A stretch of DNA of 7,349 nt from Deltaproteobacteria bacterium (GCA_019313735.1 JAFDAR010000039.1:1-7349), one strand, 5' to 3'; positions 1 through 7,242 are shown, counted from the first letter of the stretch. A program made the numbers and translations. The notes: generated from the sequence alone by a model not told the origin.

Positions 1-234
1 CCGCGAGAAATGCTCGTCATAGATTTGGACAAAGGTCTCAAAATTGTCCTCCACGCAGCGGTAATAATCCGAATCTTGCAGATTTCGTGGACGATAAACG
101 GCGGCAGGAGTGGAAAATTCTGGGATATTGACTATCCTTGGGATGATGAGGGGATTGCCCCGCCGCTGCTCGTCTATGCGGACCTGATGGCAACTGGAAA
201 TGACAGAAATATTGAAACGGCAAGAATAATCCAT
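1..234 (-). CDS. IS91-type transposase, N-terminal part (runs off left edge)
   Basis: Read on the minus strand, bases 99 to 1 encode a segment beginning VYRPRN and containing DSDYYRCVEDNFETF and then QIYDEHFSR. This matches from memory the conserved N-terminus of IS91-family Y2 transposases, which lies just before the zinc-binding domain. Those proteins act by rolling-circle transposition. The frame is open to the window edge, so the zinc fingers and catalytic tyrosines are not visible. The only ATG in frame upstream is at 234-232. No GTG or TTG lies between it and the recognisable part, and it has no convincing Shine-Dalgarno. The first ~45 codons from that ATG do not look like the family, which normally starts a few residues before YRPR. 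They lie antisense to the neighbouring AbiEi-like gene end. The native start was therefore probably lost at a junction near bases 100-118, and this copy may be inactive. Family call is fairly sure; the start is not. Confidence 0.6.
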   Translation of the reverse strand, partial: MDYSCRFNISVISSCHQVRIDEQRRGNPLIIPRIVNIPEFSTPAAVYRPRNLQDSDYYRCVEDNFETFVQIYDEHFSR

Positions 235-270
235 GACAAATTCATCCGTCGACTTATCGAAAAACTGTGA
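112..270 (+). pseudogene. C-terminal remnant of an AbiEi-like (COG4861-type) protein
   Basis: The plus-strand frame ending at the TGA of 268-270 encodes a tail with FWDIDYPWDDEG, then APPLLVYADLMATGNDRN, then IETARIIHDKFI. The PPLLVYADLLATGDxRNxETA pattern is one I associate with the C-terminus of proteins annotated as AbiEi-family type IV toxin-antitoxin antitoxins, usually about 300 residues or more. Only about 52 codons remain. Upstream of roughly base 112 the same frame reads antisense through the transposase and loses family character. The gene has thus been cut at its 5' side, probably by the mobile element. The frame stays open back to base 1 with an ATG at 10, so a short chimeric peptide is formally possible, but I infer a dead fragment. 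No AbiEii-like nucleotidyltransferase partner follows. The family assignment is from memory of the motif and is moderate. Confidence 0.45.
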
Positions 271-454
271 TCAGTGACGGTCTTTGGGGATGTCCATTTG
301 TTTATTGGATTGCCTTCTCCTAAATGGCAGGATCAACCATCGGGTGTCACCCTGACGGTGTATTAATCAAAAACATTCATCCCTGATGATTTCCAATATA
401 GACATGATAAACGCTGGATAAACAAACTTTTTAAAACTGACTCAGGAGAGAAAT
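271..454 (+). other. Intergenic stretch without a recognisable gene
   Basis: This 184 bp holds no open frame that looks coding on either strand. A short imperfect inverted pattern sits around 341-360 (GGTGTCACC followed by CTGACGGTG), but it has no T-run and is too weak to call a terminator. The AT-rich part from about 365 to 440 is where a promoter for the downstream phosphatase remnant would lie. I see no convincing -35/-10 pair there. Confidence 0.5.
444..448 (+). promoter_or_regulatory. Ribosome binding site of the SixA-like gene
   Basis: AGGAG lies six bases before the ATG at 455, which is ideal spacing. It fixes the start of the damaged phosphatase gene and shows that the translation signals survive although the coding frame is broken. 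Confidence 0.7.
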
Positions 455-830
455 ATGGCCTTATTTCTGGTTCAACACGGGCTCAGTCTTTCAAAGGATA
501 AAGACCCTGAAAAGGGACTTTCAAACGCCGGGAAGCGGGAAGGAGGATACCCGGCGCATTGCCGATGTGGCAAAGAGCTACACGATTGTCGTGGCGAAAA
601 TTGTTCACTCGGGCAAAAAAAGGGCCGAGCAAACAGGAATCATTTTCCAGGATGCATTGCAACCGAAACCGGATCTTGCCAAAATATCGGGAATCAATCC
701 CATGGACGATGTAAAGGCCTTTGGCGATACCCTTGACCCGGCAGTCGATCTCATGGTGGTGGGGCAGCTGCACTTGCGGCGGGCGCATTATTTAAATTAT
801 TTAAGGATTCCTACTACGCCGATGGAATAA
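455..830 (+). pseudogene. sixA: SixA-type phosphohistidine phosphatase, frameshifted and truncated
   Basis: The start encodes MALFLVQHGLSLSKDKDPEKG, the N-terminus of SixA-like members of the histidine phosphatase superfamily. His8 of the QHG motif would be the phospho-acceptor. SixA enzymes remove phosphate from histidine phosphotransfer domains of sensor kinases such as ArcB. After codon 29 (GAA, 539-541) an extra base, most simply a G at 542, shifts the frame. From 543 the family sequence resumes as EDTRRIADVAKS, then IVHSGKKRAEQTGIIF (the HSxxxRAxQT motif), NPMDDVKAF and LMVVG. At the position of the second catalytic histidine (VVGHLPF in relatives) the sequence reads VVGQLHL, and family similarity stops near base 770. 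The frame runs on to a stop at 830. Repaired, it gives about 124 residues against a usual 150-160. It overlaps the 3' end of the convergent lipoprotein gene by 34 bp. Frameshift, lost histidine and missing C-terminus together point to a dead gene. Confidence 0.8.
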
Positions 831-1561
831 GATCTTTGGTCTGATTTTCCACTCAATTTCGAGGCCAAAACTTTACTCCCTATCTTAAGCTCGCCGGTCA
901 CGTATAGCATTTCGCCAGTTCCGCGGCTATAGGGTACGCCAACGGGTCCCATGAAGGTATAAGCAATAACGTCGCCTTTCTCAGATGAGACGGGAACGCT
1001 AAAATCAAACCGCTGAAGCTTTGTCCCGGCAGCATTGAAAGGGCCGGCCTGCCAGACCACAAACCACTCATCATTTACCTTCCGTAGAATGTTAATACTA
1101 TACGCGCAGGGAGATGTGAAATATCCCCAGGTCCCGAGAAGGGGGCCACCATCGGGGATACGATTCTTCATATCCACCAGTGTTACATTTTGCCCCTCGC
1201 TCTTTTTACGATCGATCAGTCCCCCCCCTACATAATCTAGAAAGTCACTTTTTTGGGAGAATTCACGAAAGGAGAACATTTGGGTTTTTAGAAACGCGCG
1301 TATGTTTTGACGAAGATTCCCGGTTTCTTCAATGCCCACATCCTTCTCTTTTTCGAGGGTATTGGAAATGTTTGTCTGTTTTTTTAATGTCGAGATCAGC
1401 TCGGTCTTTTCATTTTCAAGCTCGACAACCCGATTTTTTGCTGTCTGTAAATTAGCGGTAAGATTGCGATTCTGTTCATCGAGCATTTTCATTTTTTCAG
1501 GGGTTGTTACGCATCCCGTCAAAAACAGTGTAATCAAAAAGTAAAAGGTTGCTTTTTTCAT
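797..1561 (-). CDS. Coiled-coil outer-membrane lipoprotein of unknown function
   Basis: Third gene of the operon, 254 residues. The N-terminus MKKATFYFLITLFLTGC is a lipoprotein signal with lipobox LTGC. Cys17 would be lipidated, and Val18 at +2 is not a retention aspartate, so Lol sorting would send it to the outer membrane. Residues about 22-82 are charged and heptad-like (ELENEKTELISTLKK and similar), predicting a coiled-coil stalk of the kind seen in periplasmic spacer lipoproteins. Residues about 110-254 are rich in beta strand and glycine, with pieces such as GTWGYFTSPCAYSINILRK and WFVVWQAGPF. I do not recognise this domain. A TTG in frame four codons upstream (1573) would overlap the Shine-Dalgarno, so the ATG at 1561 is chosen. 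The gene follows its neighbour by 23 bp and is probably co-transcribed. Codons 112-114 are spelled by an eight-G run. No terminator is visible after the stop. Confidence 0.85.
   Translation of the reverse strand: MKKATFYFLITLFLTGCVTTPEKMKMLDEQNRNLTANLQTAKNRVVELENEKTELISTLKKQTNISNTLEKEKDVGIEETGNLRQNIRAFLKTQMFSFREFSQKSDFLDYVGGGLIDRKKSEGQNVTLVDMKNRIPDGGPLLGTWGYFTSPCAYSINILRKVNDEWFVVWQAGPFNAAGTKLQRFDFSVPVSSEKGDVIAYTFMGPVGVPYSRGTGEMLYVTGELKIGSKVLASKLSGKSDQRSYSIGVVGILK
1221..1228 (-). repeat. Eight-base G homopolymer inside the lipoprotein gene
   Basis: The coding strand carries eight consecutive G bases (C8 on the plus strand) that spell most of Gly112-Gly114 of the lipoprotein. Slippage by one base would shift the frame at the start of the beta-rich domain, leaving lipid anchor plus coiled coil only. 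Confidence 0.8.
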
Positions 1562-1565
1562 TGTT

Positions 1566-1571
1566 CTCTCC
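1566..1571 (-). promoter_or_regulatory. Ribosome binding site deciding the lipoprotein start
   Basis: On the minus strand GGAGAG stands four bases before the ATG at 1561-1559. It overlaps the alternative upstream TTG at 1573-1571, which therefore cannot use it. This supports the ATG start and a signal peptide that begins MKKATF. Confidence 0.75.
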
Positions 1572-1584
1572 AATTTAATTTAAA

Positions 1585-3660
1585 TTACTTCGTTATTTGA
1601 AAATTCACTGTTCCCGCCGTGACGTCCCCTGATATGAGATCAATACAGTATTTCCCGTACACCCATCCGTCTATGGGACGACGTACAGAAAACCCCGAAT
1701 TGCCGCTTTCCTGCGTTATGATAACAGGAAATTCCTGCAGTGTTAATTTTCTCCCTTCATCACGCCATACGCCTTTAAGAATCGTGCCCGGTTTCAGGTT
1801 TGAATAGGTAAACCATACATATATCTGATCGACCGTGGCGCAGAAACTTTCTATCGATGTTATGCCTGAGCCGGCGGGCCTTTCGATCAACGCATAAATA
1901 TGATCAATTGTTCCCTTTCCTTCGGGGGTTGATTCAGGCATATCAACGGCTGACGGAATTGCCGCGATGGCAACTTTTTTTTCAGAAACAGATGTTTTCA
2001 AATTCAGCCATGCAGCCCAATCTTCCCCATTACCGTTACCGCCATCTGTAGAGATCAGCCGCAGTTTTTTGATTCCCGTCATATCAAGGAAAAATTTCTT
2101 GGCGGGGTCCTGCTGTCGGATCAATCCGCTTTTCCAGAGGTTCTTTCCATCTCCCGTGATGATAAATTCAACCGATCCTCCGTGACCGCAGTAATCGATA
2201 CAATCGAGCACGGTCGCATACCCCGATAAAATGAGAGGGGAACCATCATGGATATACACAATTTCAGTGGGTCCTGTTGCTCCCGGCGGACAAAACAGTC
2301 CGTCCTCAATGGAAAACCCCCTTTCCATAGCGTCCAGGTCTTTATCCGTAAAGAGTTTTGTCCGGGTAATATGTGAGACATCAGCCCAGGCACCTCTGAT
2401 CAGAATCTCCCGGGGAATATATATATCGCCCAGGGGCTTGATTACAGGGGCGGAAGCTTTGTTGAAAGCATGTGTCACTTCCCCGTCTGAAAAAGCCCTG
2501 CCGTAGATACGAAGGGATTTCACATATCCTTTAAAATAATCGTCCTCCCGGGTCGCCGGTACACCTCCGATGGTAAGGGGACCGGTAGTTTTTCTTATTC
2601 CGGACTTTGAGTATGGTCCCTCTGCTGCCTTTTTTCCATTGACATAGGTTTTCATGACACCTTTTTTACTATCAATGACGAAGGCAAAAATAGTTCTTCC
2701 CTGAACGTTTTTCTCGGAAGTACTCAAAGTTAACTGCCCTTTGCCGATCCTGTCTTCAGGCGTCGATGCAAAATGAATTAACCCTCCTGAATTGATCCAC
2801 ACGCCATATTCACGATATTCGCAATTTATCGAACCATTGGGTGAATTTCCCTTCCATACAAAATTGTGCCATGGTTTGTTTCCGTAACCCCAGGGTGTAA
2901 TATCACCAATGATTGTCAGCGATGATTCAGAATGGAGCGATGCAGAGGCCGGCACCTCGATGTAATCGTCAATACCGTCAAAAAACAGTCCCTCCGACCC
3001 GCACTGTGTGGCACCATGCACTATTCCGTCGTTTTTGTTATCAGAGAAGTCCCGAACCGTTGTTCCCTGCATCTCATGCGTAAAATCATAGAAAAGTCTC
3101 AGCTCCTCTTCAGTGGCGGTATCCTTTGTGCCGGTGGCTGTGGGTGCGCCATCTTCTTCGCCTGTGCTATGGAGAAGCTGAGAAGCGGCGTACAGTTCAT
3201 ACGAGGTCTTGACTTCATCCATGAAGAGCGTTTCCGGGGTGACTCTTTCTATTTTCCAGACACCGTCCTTTTTGGCAAACATGGCTATATAGGTCATCTC
3301 CTTGGCAAAGTTCTCGCCCGTTGCCTTATTGAAGAGGGTCCCAGATACTCGGTACCGGGCCACCGCGGTTGAGTTGTCATTCGACAGAGCAGCCTCTACA
3401 GGACCGATATTCATATCTCTCGTGCCAACTGCGGACCAGGCGTTGCGCGTCATCAGGGCGATCTTCTCCCGTTCATCTCCGGGGTCCAGTATCTGCGTAT
3501 CGAGGAAGCCGTCCAGATCCTCCTGGACAAAAGAGTCATAATAAACACGTATAACAGAATCGATCTTCGCGACATCATCCTCCGCACAGACAGGCGCACC
3601 ACTTCCGATCATGAAGAGCAGTGTAACAATCACTCCGAGTATGTATCTGCGCTTTTTCAA
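1585..3660 (-). CDS. Secreted multidomain protein: NTF2-like, LamG, NPCBM-type, C-terminal beta domain
   Basis: Second gene of the operon, 691 residues. Residues 1-26 form a Sec signal peptide (KKRR, hydrophobic core, cleavage after VCA). Residues about 28-148 look like an NTF2/SnoaL-type cone fold (helix KIDSVIRVYYDSFVQEDL, closing strand KKDGVWKIERV). About 187-400 are a LamG/concanavalin-like domain with the typical LFFDGIDDYIEVP and YFKGYVKSLRIYGRAFSDGEV motifs. About 430-557 resemble the NPCBM domain, which binds carbohydrate: VEFIITGDGKNLWKSG, DMTGIKKLRLISTDGG and NGNGEDWAAW are characteristic. About 603-690 is a small beta domain ending DGWVYGKYCIDLISGD, a type common in bacterial exported proteins. 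No catalytic domain is seen, so a binding role at a glycan or surface is inferred. The start is TTG at 3660-3658, because the next in-frame Met is inside the signal core. It overlaps the upstream stop as TTGA, implying translational coupling; its own Shine-Dalgarno is weak. Domain calls are by eye, with LamG and NPCBM the surest. Confidence 0.85.
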   Translation of the reverse strand: MKKRRYILGVIVTLLFMIGSGAPVCAEDDVAKIDSVIRVYYDSFVQEDLDGFLDTQILDPGDEREKIALMTRNAWSAVGTRDMNIGPVEAALSNDNSTAVARYRVSGTLFNKATGENFAKEMTYIAMFAKKDGVWKIERVTPETLFMDEVKTSYELYAASQLLHSTGEEDGAPTATGTKDTATEEELRLFYDFTHEMQGTTVRDFSDNKNDGIVHGATQCGSEGLFFDGIDDYIEVPASASLHSESSLTIIGDITPWGYGNKPWHNFVWKGNSPNGSINCEYREYGVWINSGGLIHFASTPEDRIGKGQLTLSTSEKNVQGRTIFAFVIDSKKGVMKTYVNGKKAAEGPYSKSGIRKTTGPLTIGGVPATREDDYFKGYVKSLRIYGRAFSDGEVTHAFNKASAPVIKPLGDIYIPREILIRGAWADVSHITRTKLFTDKDLDAMERGFSIEDGLFCPPGATGPTEIVYIHDGSPLILSGYATVLDCIDYCGHGGSVEFIITGDGKNLWKSGLIRQQDPAKKFFLDMTGIKKLRLISTDGGNGNGEDWAAWLNLKTSVSEKKVAIAAIPSAVDMPESTPEGKGTIDHIYALIERPAGSGITSIESFCATVDQIYVWFTYSNLKPGTILKGVWRDEGRKLTLQEFPVIITQESGNSGFSVRRPIDGWVYGKYCIDLISGDVTAGTVNFQITK

Positions 3661-6600
3661 TTCTCGCCCGCTTTCTTGCTGAATTTCACGGCATACTTCG
3701 CCATCCGGTGAATCGAATGTCCCTCCTCCTCATCCTCCACCTTGACCATAATCGGCATAAAGAGGACATCTTCCCAGGATTCGGCCGCATCCTCGAATTT
3801 TCTGTGCAGGCTGTAGAAGGTCTTGGCATTTTGGTAGAGTATCTTTAATGCTTCGGAATATGGATCCATTGGCACTCCGTTCGCCAGATCGGCGAAGGAC
3901 TGATAGGTATCGAGAAAGCCTATCGTCGCGTGAACACCGTCCAGCACAACATCCGTCGATTCCGTTCCCGTTTCCTCACGCACGGCAATCTTCTGGTTTG
4001 CAATCTGATTCGTATAGGTGTCGGCACCTTCGCGGATATTTTTATGAGCCCCCAGTGCATAATCTCCCACGTCCACTGTCTTTGCCGCCCAGTCTCCACC
4101 GGGGGACACCATCTTGTTGACGAGAAAAAAGCCCTTGTCCTTGAATTTGGCTGCATTTTCGACTGTGTACGGGATTTCAGCGCCATCGGCGGTCTTTATG
4201 AATTTCTGCATTTTCGAGCCTTTTACCCAGAATGCTTTGAGAAGTTTCTTTCCCCCGAGAAGGGATGCGTAGCGGATGAATAATTTGGTGTTTGTTTTCC
4301 TGAATTCTTTCAGGACATCAGGCAGGTCATTCAGATCAAGACCCATTTTCTCAGCTTTGAATCTGAATTCAAAGGGGCTTGTCGCACCGTCGACCTCAAG
4401 CTCTTCATCGTAGCCGTGACCGCCGGAATAGCCGAATTCGCCTTTTCCCCACAGGCTGATCGTAAAGGTTTTGCTGTCGGCATCATCGATCACGACAATG
4501 GATGGGTTCTTCTGCCATGTTCCGGCGAGATCTCCACCGGGAACCGCAAACTTGCTGATTTTGGGATACGGAGAATCAAGGGGGATTTCCACGGTTGTTT
4601 TTTGTTCGGTATTTGCCCTGTCCCGCACTTCGATCTGATGCGTTGCGGGGAAGAAGATTGCCGGGTCCATCATCCTGCCGATCTTTTCCCTGAGCACCGC
4701 CGGCGGTATATACTCAACGGAGGTTTTTCCCTCCTGATCGGTCTTCACTTCTACGGATGATCTTCCCTTAGCATTCAACCATCCGCCTTCAAGATACGGC
4801 GCAGTCAACGCCTGGGATATGACGGTAAATTCTCTTCCCTGAACAGGCTTATCTTCCGAATCTGTAATCGTCAGCGTCAATTCCTTCCTGTTCTTCGGGT
4901 GGGCGACGATCGCCCCATCATAGTCGATATCGACGGTAAACGCCCCGATGATCCCCAGGTATCTCACTACTTCTTCAGGTCCGATTGAATATCCCTTCGG
5001 GATTAGTTTCAACGTGACTGACATGATGGGTTCATCCGCATAGAGAGCAACAGGAAAGATGATGTCCATATTATTCCCGCCACGTGTTACCGGATAGTCT
5101 TTCGAGAATACCGTCCGCTTCACCGTCTCGGCGGTTACCCGGATCACACCGGAATCCACCGTATCGAGGGCATATTCGACGGCTATTGTAATATCCTGCG
5201 TCGATCCCGTTTTAATTTCGACATCACGATCCGTATCGGGTGACAGAACTCCAAGGTAATCAGAGGTCGGACACCCATCTTCATTCACCGCCGTTTTTGC
5301 CGGTGTGCTCGGACACAGGTCCTTGAGATCAGACACACCGTCATCGTCACTGTCCTGATTCGGATCTCCCGGTTTGAAAATACCCGAACGATCGACAATG
5401 ATTTCTCCGTCATCTATGTGCCAACTGTAATTCCAGGGATAGACCTTCACGACGGTCTTTTCGTTGTTCTTTTTTGCCTCATATCTCAACTCCGGATAGG
5501 GGCCTTCTTTCATGTTCAGCAGTTTTGGGCTGGTGTATCCATCGTCGGAATTTCCAATAAGATTAATTGCGTTTCCCGCACTCTCAAGATCGGAATATTT
5601 TGCAAAGACAGGCGTTCCATCGTCATTTCTCATGATGTCAGGTGTACCGTCAGAGTTAAATCCGAGAAATATCGTTCGTTTGTGAACGTAAGTAATGGGG
5701 CCTTCGCCGTTTATCCATGCCTGTCCTTCAATCAGATTGCCCCGACCCACGCGTACTATAGCATCGTCGGGAATCTCTCCCGCCTTTGCCATCGCCTCAA
5801 AGCGCTTCTGAATGGATTCATTTTCACTCTTCAACCGGTTATCGAGTGATGAAAAATCCGGATCGGCGCACCAGCGGTTATCCTCGTCTACTCCCTGAAG
5901 TATCCCCGTGCACTGCCCTTCGGGCGGATCAAATTCTATTTCTCCTGTTTCTTGATCAAAATGCACCGTAAAGCTATGTTCCCCCGCAACTTCCTCTTTG
6001 CTGCACTGTGATAAACGCTCCCTTATGTCATGGGAGCAAACCTCAACCAGGCCTTGCGTACGGATGCCGATTTCTCCCATTGGTAGAGGAATTCCCCTGT
6101 AGTTCGGGACGATCCAGTTCGTATTGTTGATAAGCCGGCCTTTGAATTTGAATAAAGGGTACGGATAAGAAACTTCGGTCCAGCGTTTACTCCCCTGGAA
6201 TTGAAAGGTCTTTTTTATTGTTTTGCCGTCCGATGATTCTGAATATTGCACAAGCATTACGTTTCCCTGCTCATCGAGAAACGGCCGGGGGGCGTGCCGG
6301 GTATAGTCCAGGCCCTTTATCAGAATAGGGGCGGCCGTGCCTCTTAATGTTTTTTCAGAATAACTCAGGAGCCACGGTTTTTTTTGCCCTTTTGAATTGA
6401 AAGTTACCATTTCAATCCAGAAATACGTCTTTGTTACTACATTGTGAACACCTATTTTTCCGGGGAGTCTCGGGGCAATTTTGATGATCCGGTAATTGAT
6501 ATTGTTCCGTTTGTCGGCGGGTATGGCCCGCAATGTGATCAGGGCTGGGATACAACCTTTTGCAACTACGTTGAAGACAAAAGCGTTGGGCGGTGCGTAT

Positions 6601-7181
6601 TGATCCGGTATGGGAACTATGAGGCTTTTATCGGCAGAGAACGTTTTGGCAATCTCACCGCTGAGAGGATTAATAACCTGAATCTCCGGAATATCTGAAA
6701 ATTCGACGGGAACCCTTTTGGTCCTTTTCTTTCCCGTCTTCGAATCAACCGTCTCTATTCTCCGCGTCAGCGGTCTAATCTGAATAAAATAGTTGTAAGG
6801 AAGTCTGATTGTTTCGGAAAGCCCGGATACAGAAAGCCCAGATTCTTCGTCTTTGATCTCAAACTCGCTGACAGGATTTCCCCATAGCCTCAATTCATAT
6901 TTGCCGGGCTTGCCGAACGTAAGTGTATAGGAACCATCGGAAGCGATCCGCCGTGTGTGAAGACTTGAAAAATCCTCCCCACTGTCGGCAAACAAAGGCA
7001 CGGCACGAATCATTTCCTCCATGTAAGTGTTCCCGACGTCAACCGGAGAGCCGTCACTGAACTGAATTACCCCGCTGAAACGAACGGTTGCGAAGGCTTG
7101 AGAAAAACAGGGAAAAGTTAGCAGATAAAAGCTGATAAACAGCGTTGTTACCAGGTAAGCAGAAGACAAAACCTTTTTCAT
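3657..7181 (-). CDS. Large secreted protein with a thrombospondin type 3 repeat, function unknown
   Basis: First gene of the operon, 1174 residues. Residues 1-31 are a Sec signal peptide with cleavage after AFA; Cys25 is not in a lipobox. About 33-105 resemble a carboxypeptidase-regulatory-like beta domain (FSGVIQFSDGSPV, then SDGSYTLTFGKPGKYELRLW). Residues 110-600 are long, beta-rich and unrecognised. They hold four cysteines at 382, 393, 424 and 438 that could form disulfides, and an Asp-rich loop NSDGTPDIMRNDDG at 509-522. Residues 604-640 are a clear TSP3 repeat (DPNQDSDDDGVSDLKDLCP through DGCP) with calcium-binding Asp residues and Cys623/Cys637. About 755-866 resemble a bacterial Ig-like domain (KELTLTITDSEDKPVQG, TDQEGKTSVEYIPP). 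The last ~225 residues become helical and charged (YSLHRKFEDAAESWEDV). No enzyme motif was found. The ATG at 7181 is the only start after an in-frame stop upstream, and it lacks a strong Shine-Dalgarno. It heads the operon about 55 bases after the predicted transcription start and overlaps the next gene by 4 bp. Confidence 0.85.
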   Translation of the reverse strand: MKKVLSSAYLVTTLFISFYLLTFPCFSQAFATVRFSGVIQFSDGSPVDVGNTYMEEMIRAVPLFADSGEDFSSLHTRRIASDGSYTLTFGKPGKYELRLWGNPVSEFEIKDEESGLSVSGLSETIRLPYNYFIQIRPLTRRIETVDSKTGKKRTKRVPVEFSDIPEIQVINPLSGEIAKTFSADKSLIVPIPDQYAPPNAFVFNVVAKGCIPALITLRAIPADKRNNINYRIIKIAPRLPGKIGVHNVVTKTYFWIEMVTFNSKGQKKPWLLSYSEKTLRGTAAPILIKGLDYTRHAPRPFLDEQGNVMLVQYSESSDGKTIKKTFQFQGSKRWTEVSYPYPLFKFKGRLINNTNWIVPNYRGIPLPMGEIGIRTQGLVEVCSHDIRERLSQCSKEEVAGEHSFTVHFDQETGEIEFDPPEGQCTGILQGVDEDNRWCADPDFSSLDNRLKSENESIQKRFEAMAKAGEIPDDAIVRVGRGNLIEGQAWINGEGPITYVHKRTIFLGFNSDGTPDIMRNDDGTPVFAKYSDLESAGNAINLIGNSDDGYTSPKLLNMKEGPYPELRYEAKKNNEKTVVKVYPWNYSWHIDDGEIIVDRSGIFKPGDPNQDSDDDGVSDLKDLCPSTPAKTAVNEDGCPTSDYLGVLSPDTDRDVEIKTGSTQDITIAVEYALDTVDSGVIRVTAETVKRTVFSKDYPVTRGGNNMDIIFPVALYADEPIMSVTLKLIPKGYSIGPEEVVRYLGIIGAFTVDIDYDGAIVAHPKNRKELTLTITDSEDKPVQGREFTVISQALTAPYLEGGWLNAKGRSSVEVKTDQEGKTSVEYIPPAVLREKIGRMMDPAIFFPATHQIEVRDRANTEQKTTVEIPLDSPYPKISKFAVPGGDLAGTWQKNPSIVVIDDADSKTFTISLWGKGEFGYSGGHGYDEELEVDGATSPFEFRFKAEKMGLDLNDLPDVLKEFRKTNTKLFIRYASLLGGKKLLKAFWVKGSKMQKFIKTADGAEIPYTVENAAKFKDKGFFLVNKMVSPGGDWAAKTVDVGDYALGAHKNIREGADTYTNQIANQKIAVREETGTESTDVVLDGVHATIGFLDTYQSFADLANGVPMDPYSEALKILYQNAKTFYSLHRKFEDAAESWEDVLFMPIMVKVEDEEEGHSIHRMAKYAVKFSKKAGEN

Positions 7182-7205
7182 ATGAACACCAGAACCGGAT
7201 ATATC

Positions 7206-7223
7206 GATAAGAATTGATAAGAA
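7206..7223 (-). repeat. Tandem GATAAGAA repeat in the operon leader
   Basis: The octamer GATAAGAA occurs at 7206-7213 and again at 7216-7223 (TTCTTATC twice on the transcribed strand), a 10-bp period equal to one DNA turn. It lies between the predicted transcription start near 7236 and the start codon at 7181. Two half-sites for a regulator are possible, but chance in AT-rich DNA is not excluded. Confidence 0.45.
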
Positions 7224-7242
7224 CTTCCTTTTTCATGGTGGA

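Noticed and set aside
38..223. Minus-strand frame of 61 codons across the left junction
   Set aside because: It is a shadow. The adjacent minus-strand frame carries the IS91-type motifs, whereas this one shows no family sequence.
341..360. GGTGTCACC / CTGACGGTG as a terminator or operator
   Set aside because: Short, imperfect and without a T-run. Not distinguishable from chance.
755..843. Plus-strand frame reading GAAALAAGALFKLFKDSYYADG after the phosphatase motifs stop
   Set aside because: It has an appealing composition but no SixA C-terminal features, and it lies antisense to the lipoprotein gene end. Most likely chance.
2932..3372. 146-codon plus-strand frame antisense to the LamG/NTF2 gene
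   Set aside because: Cys- and Gly-rich product with no family look and no ribosome binding site. The opposite strand has clear domains in frame.
3930..4283. 117-codon plus-strand frame antisense to the C-terminal part of the large protein
   Set aside because: Same reasons: no ribosome binding site, no family features, and overlapped by other random frames.
3657..4340. Idea that the helical C-terminal ~225 residues of the large protein are a toxin domain of a polymorphic toxin
   Set aside because: No known toxin motif, no RHS or pre-toxin repeat and no small immunity-type gene downstream. The next gene is a large secreted protein.
5418..5849. 143-codon plus-strand frame antisense to the large secreted protein
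   Set aside because: Shadow of a well-supported coding frame. It has no start signals and no recognisable motifs.
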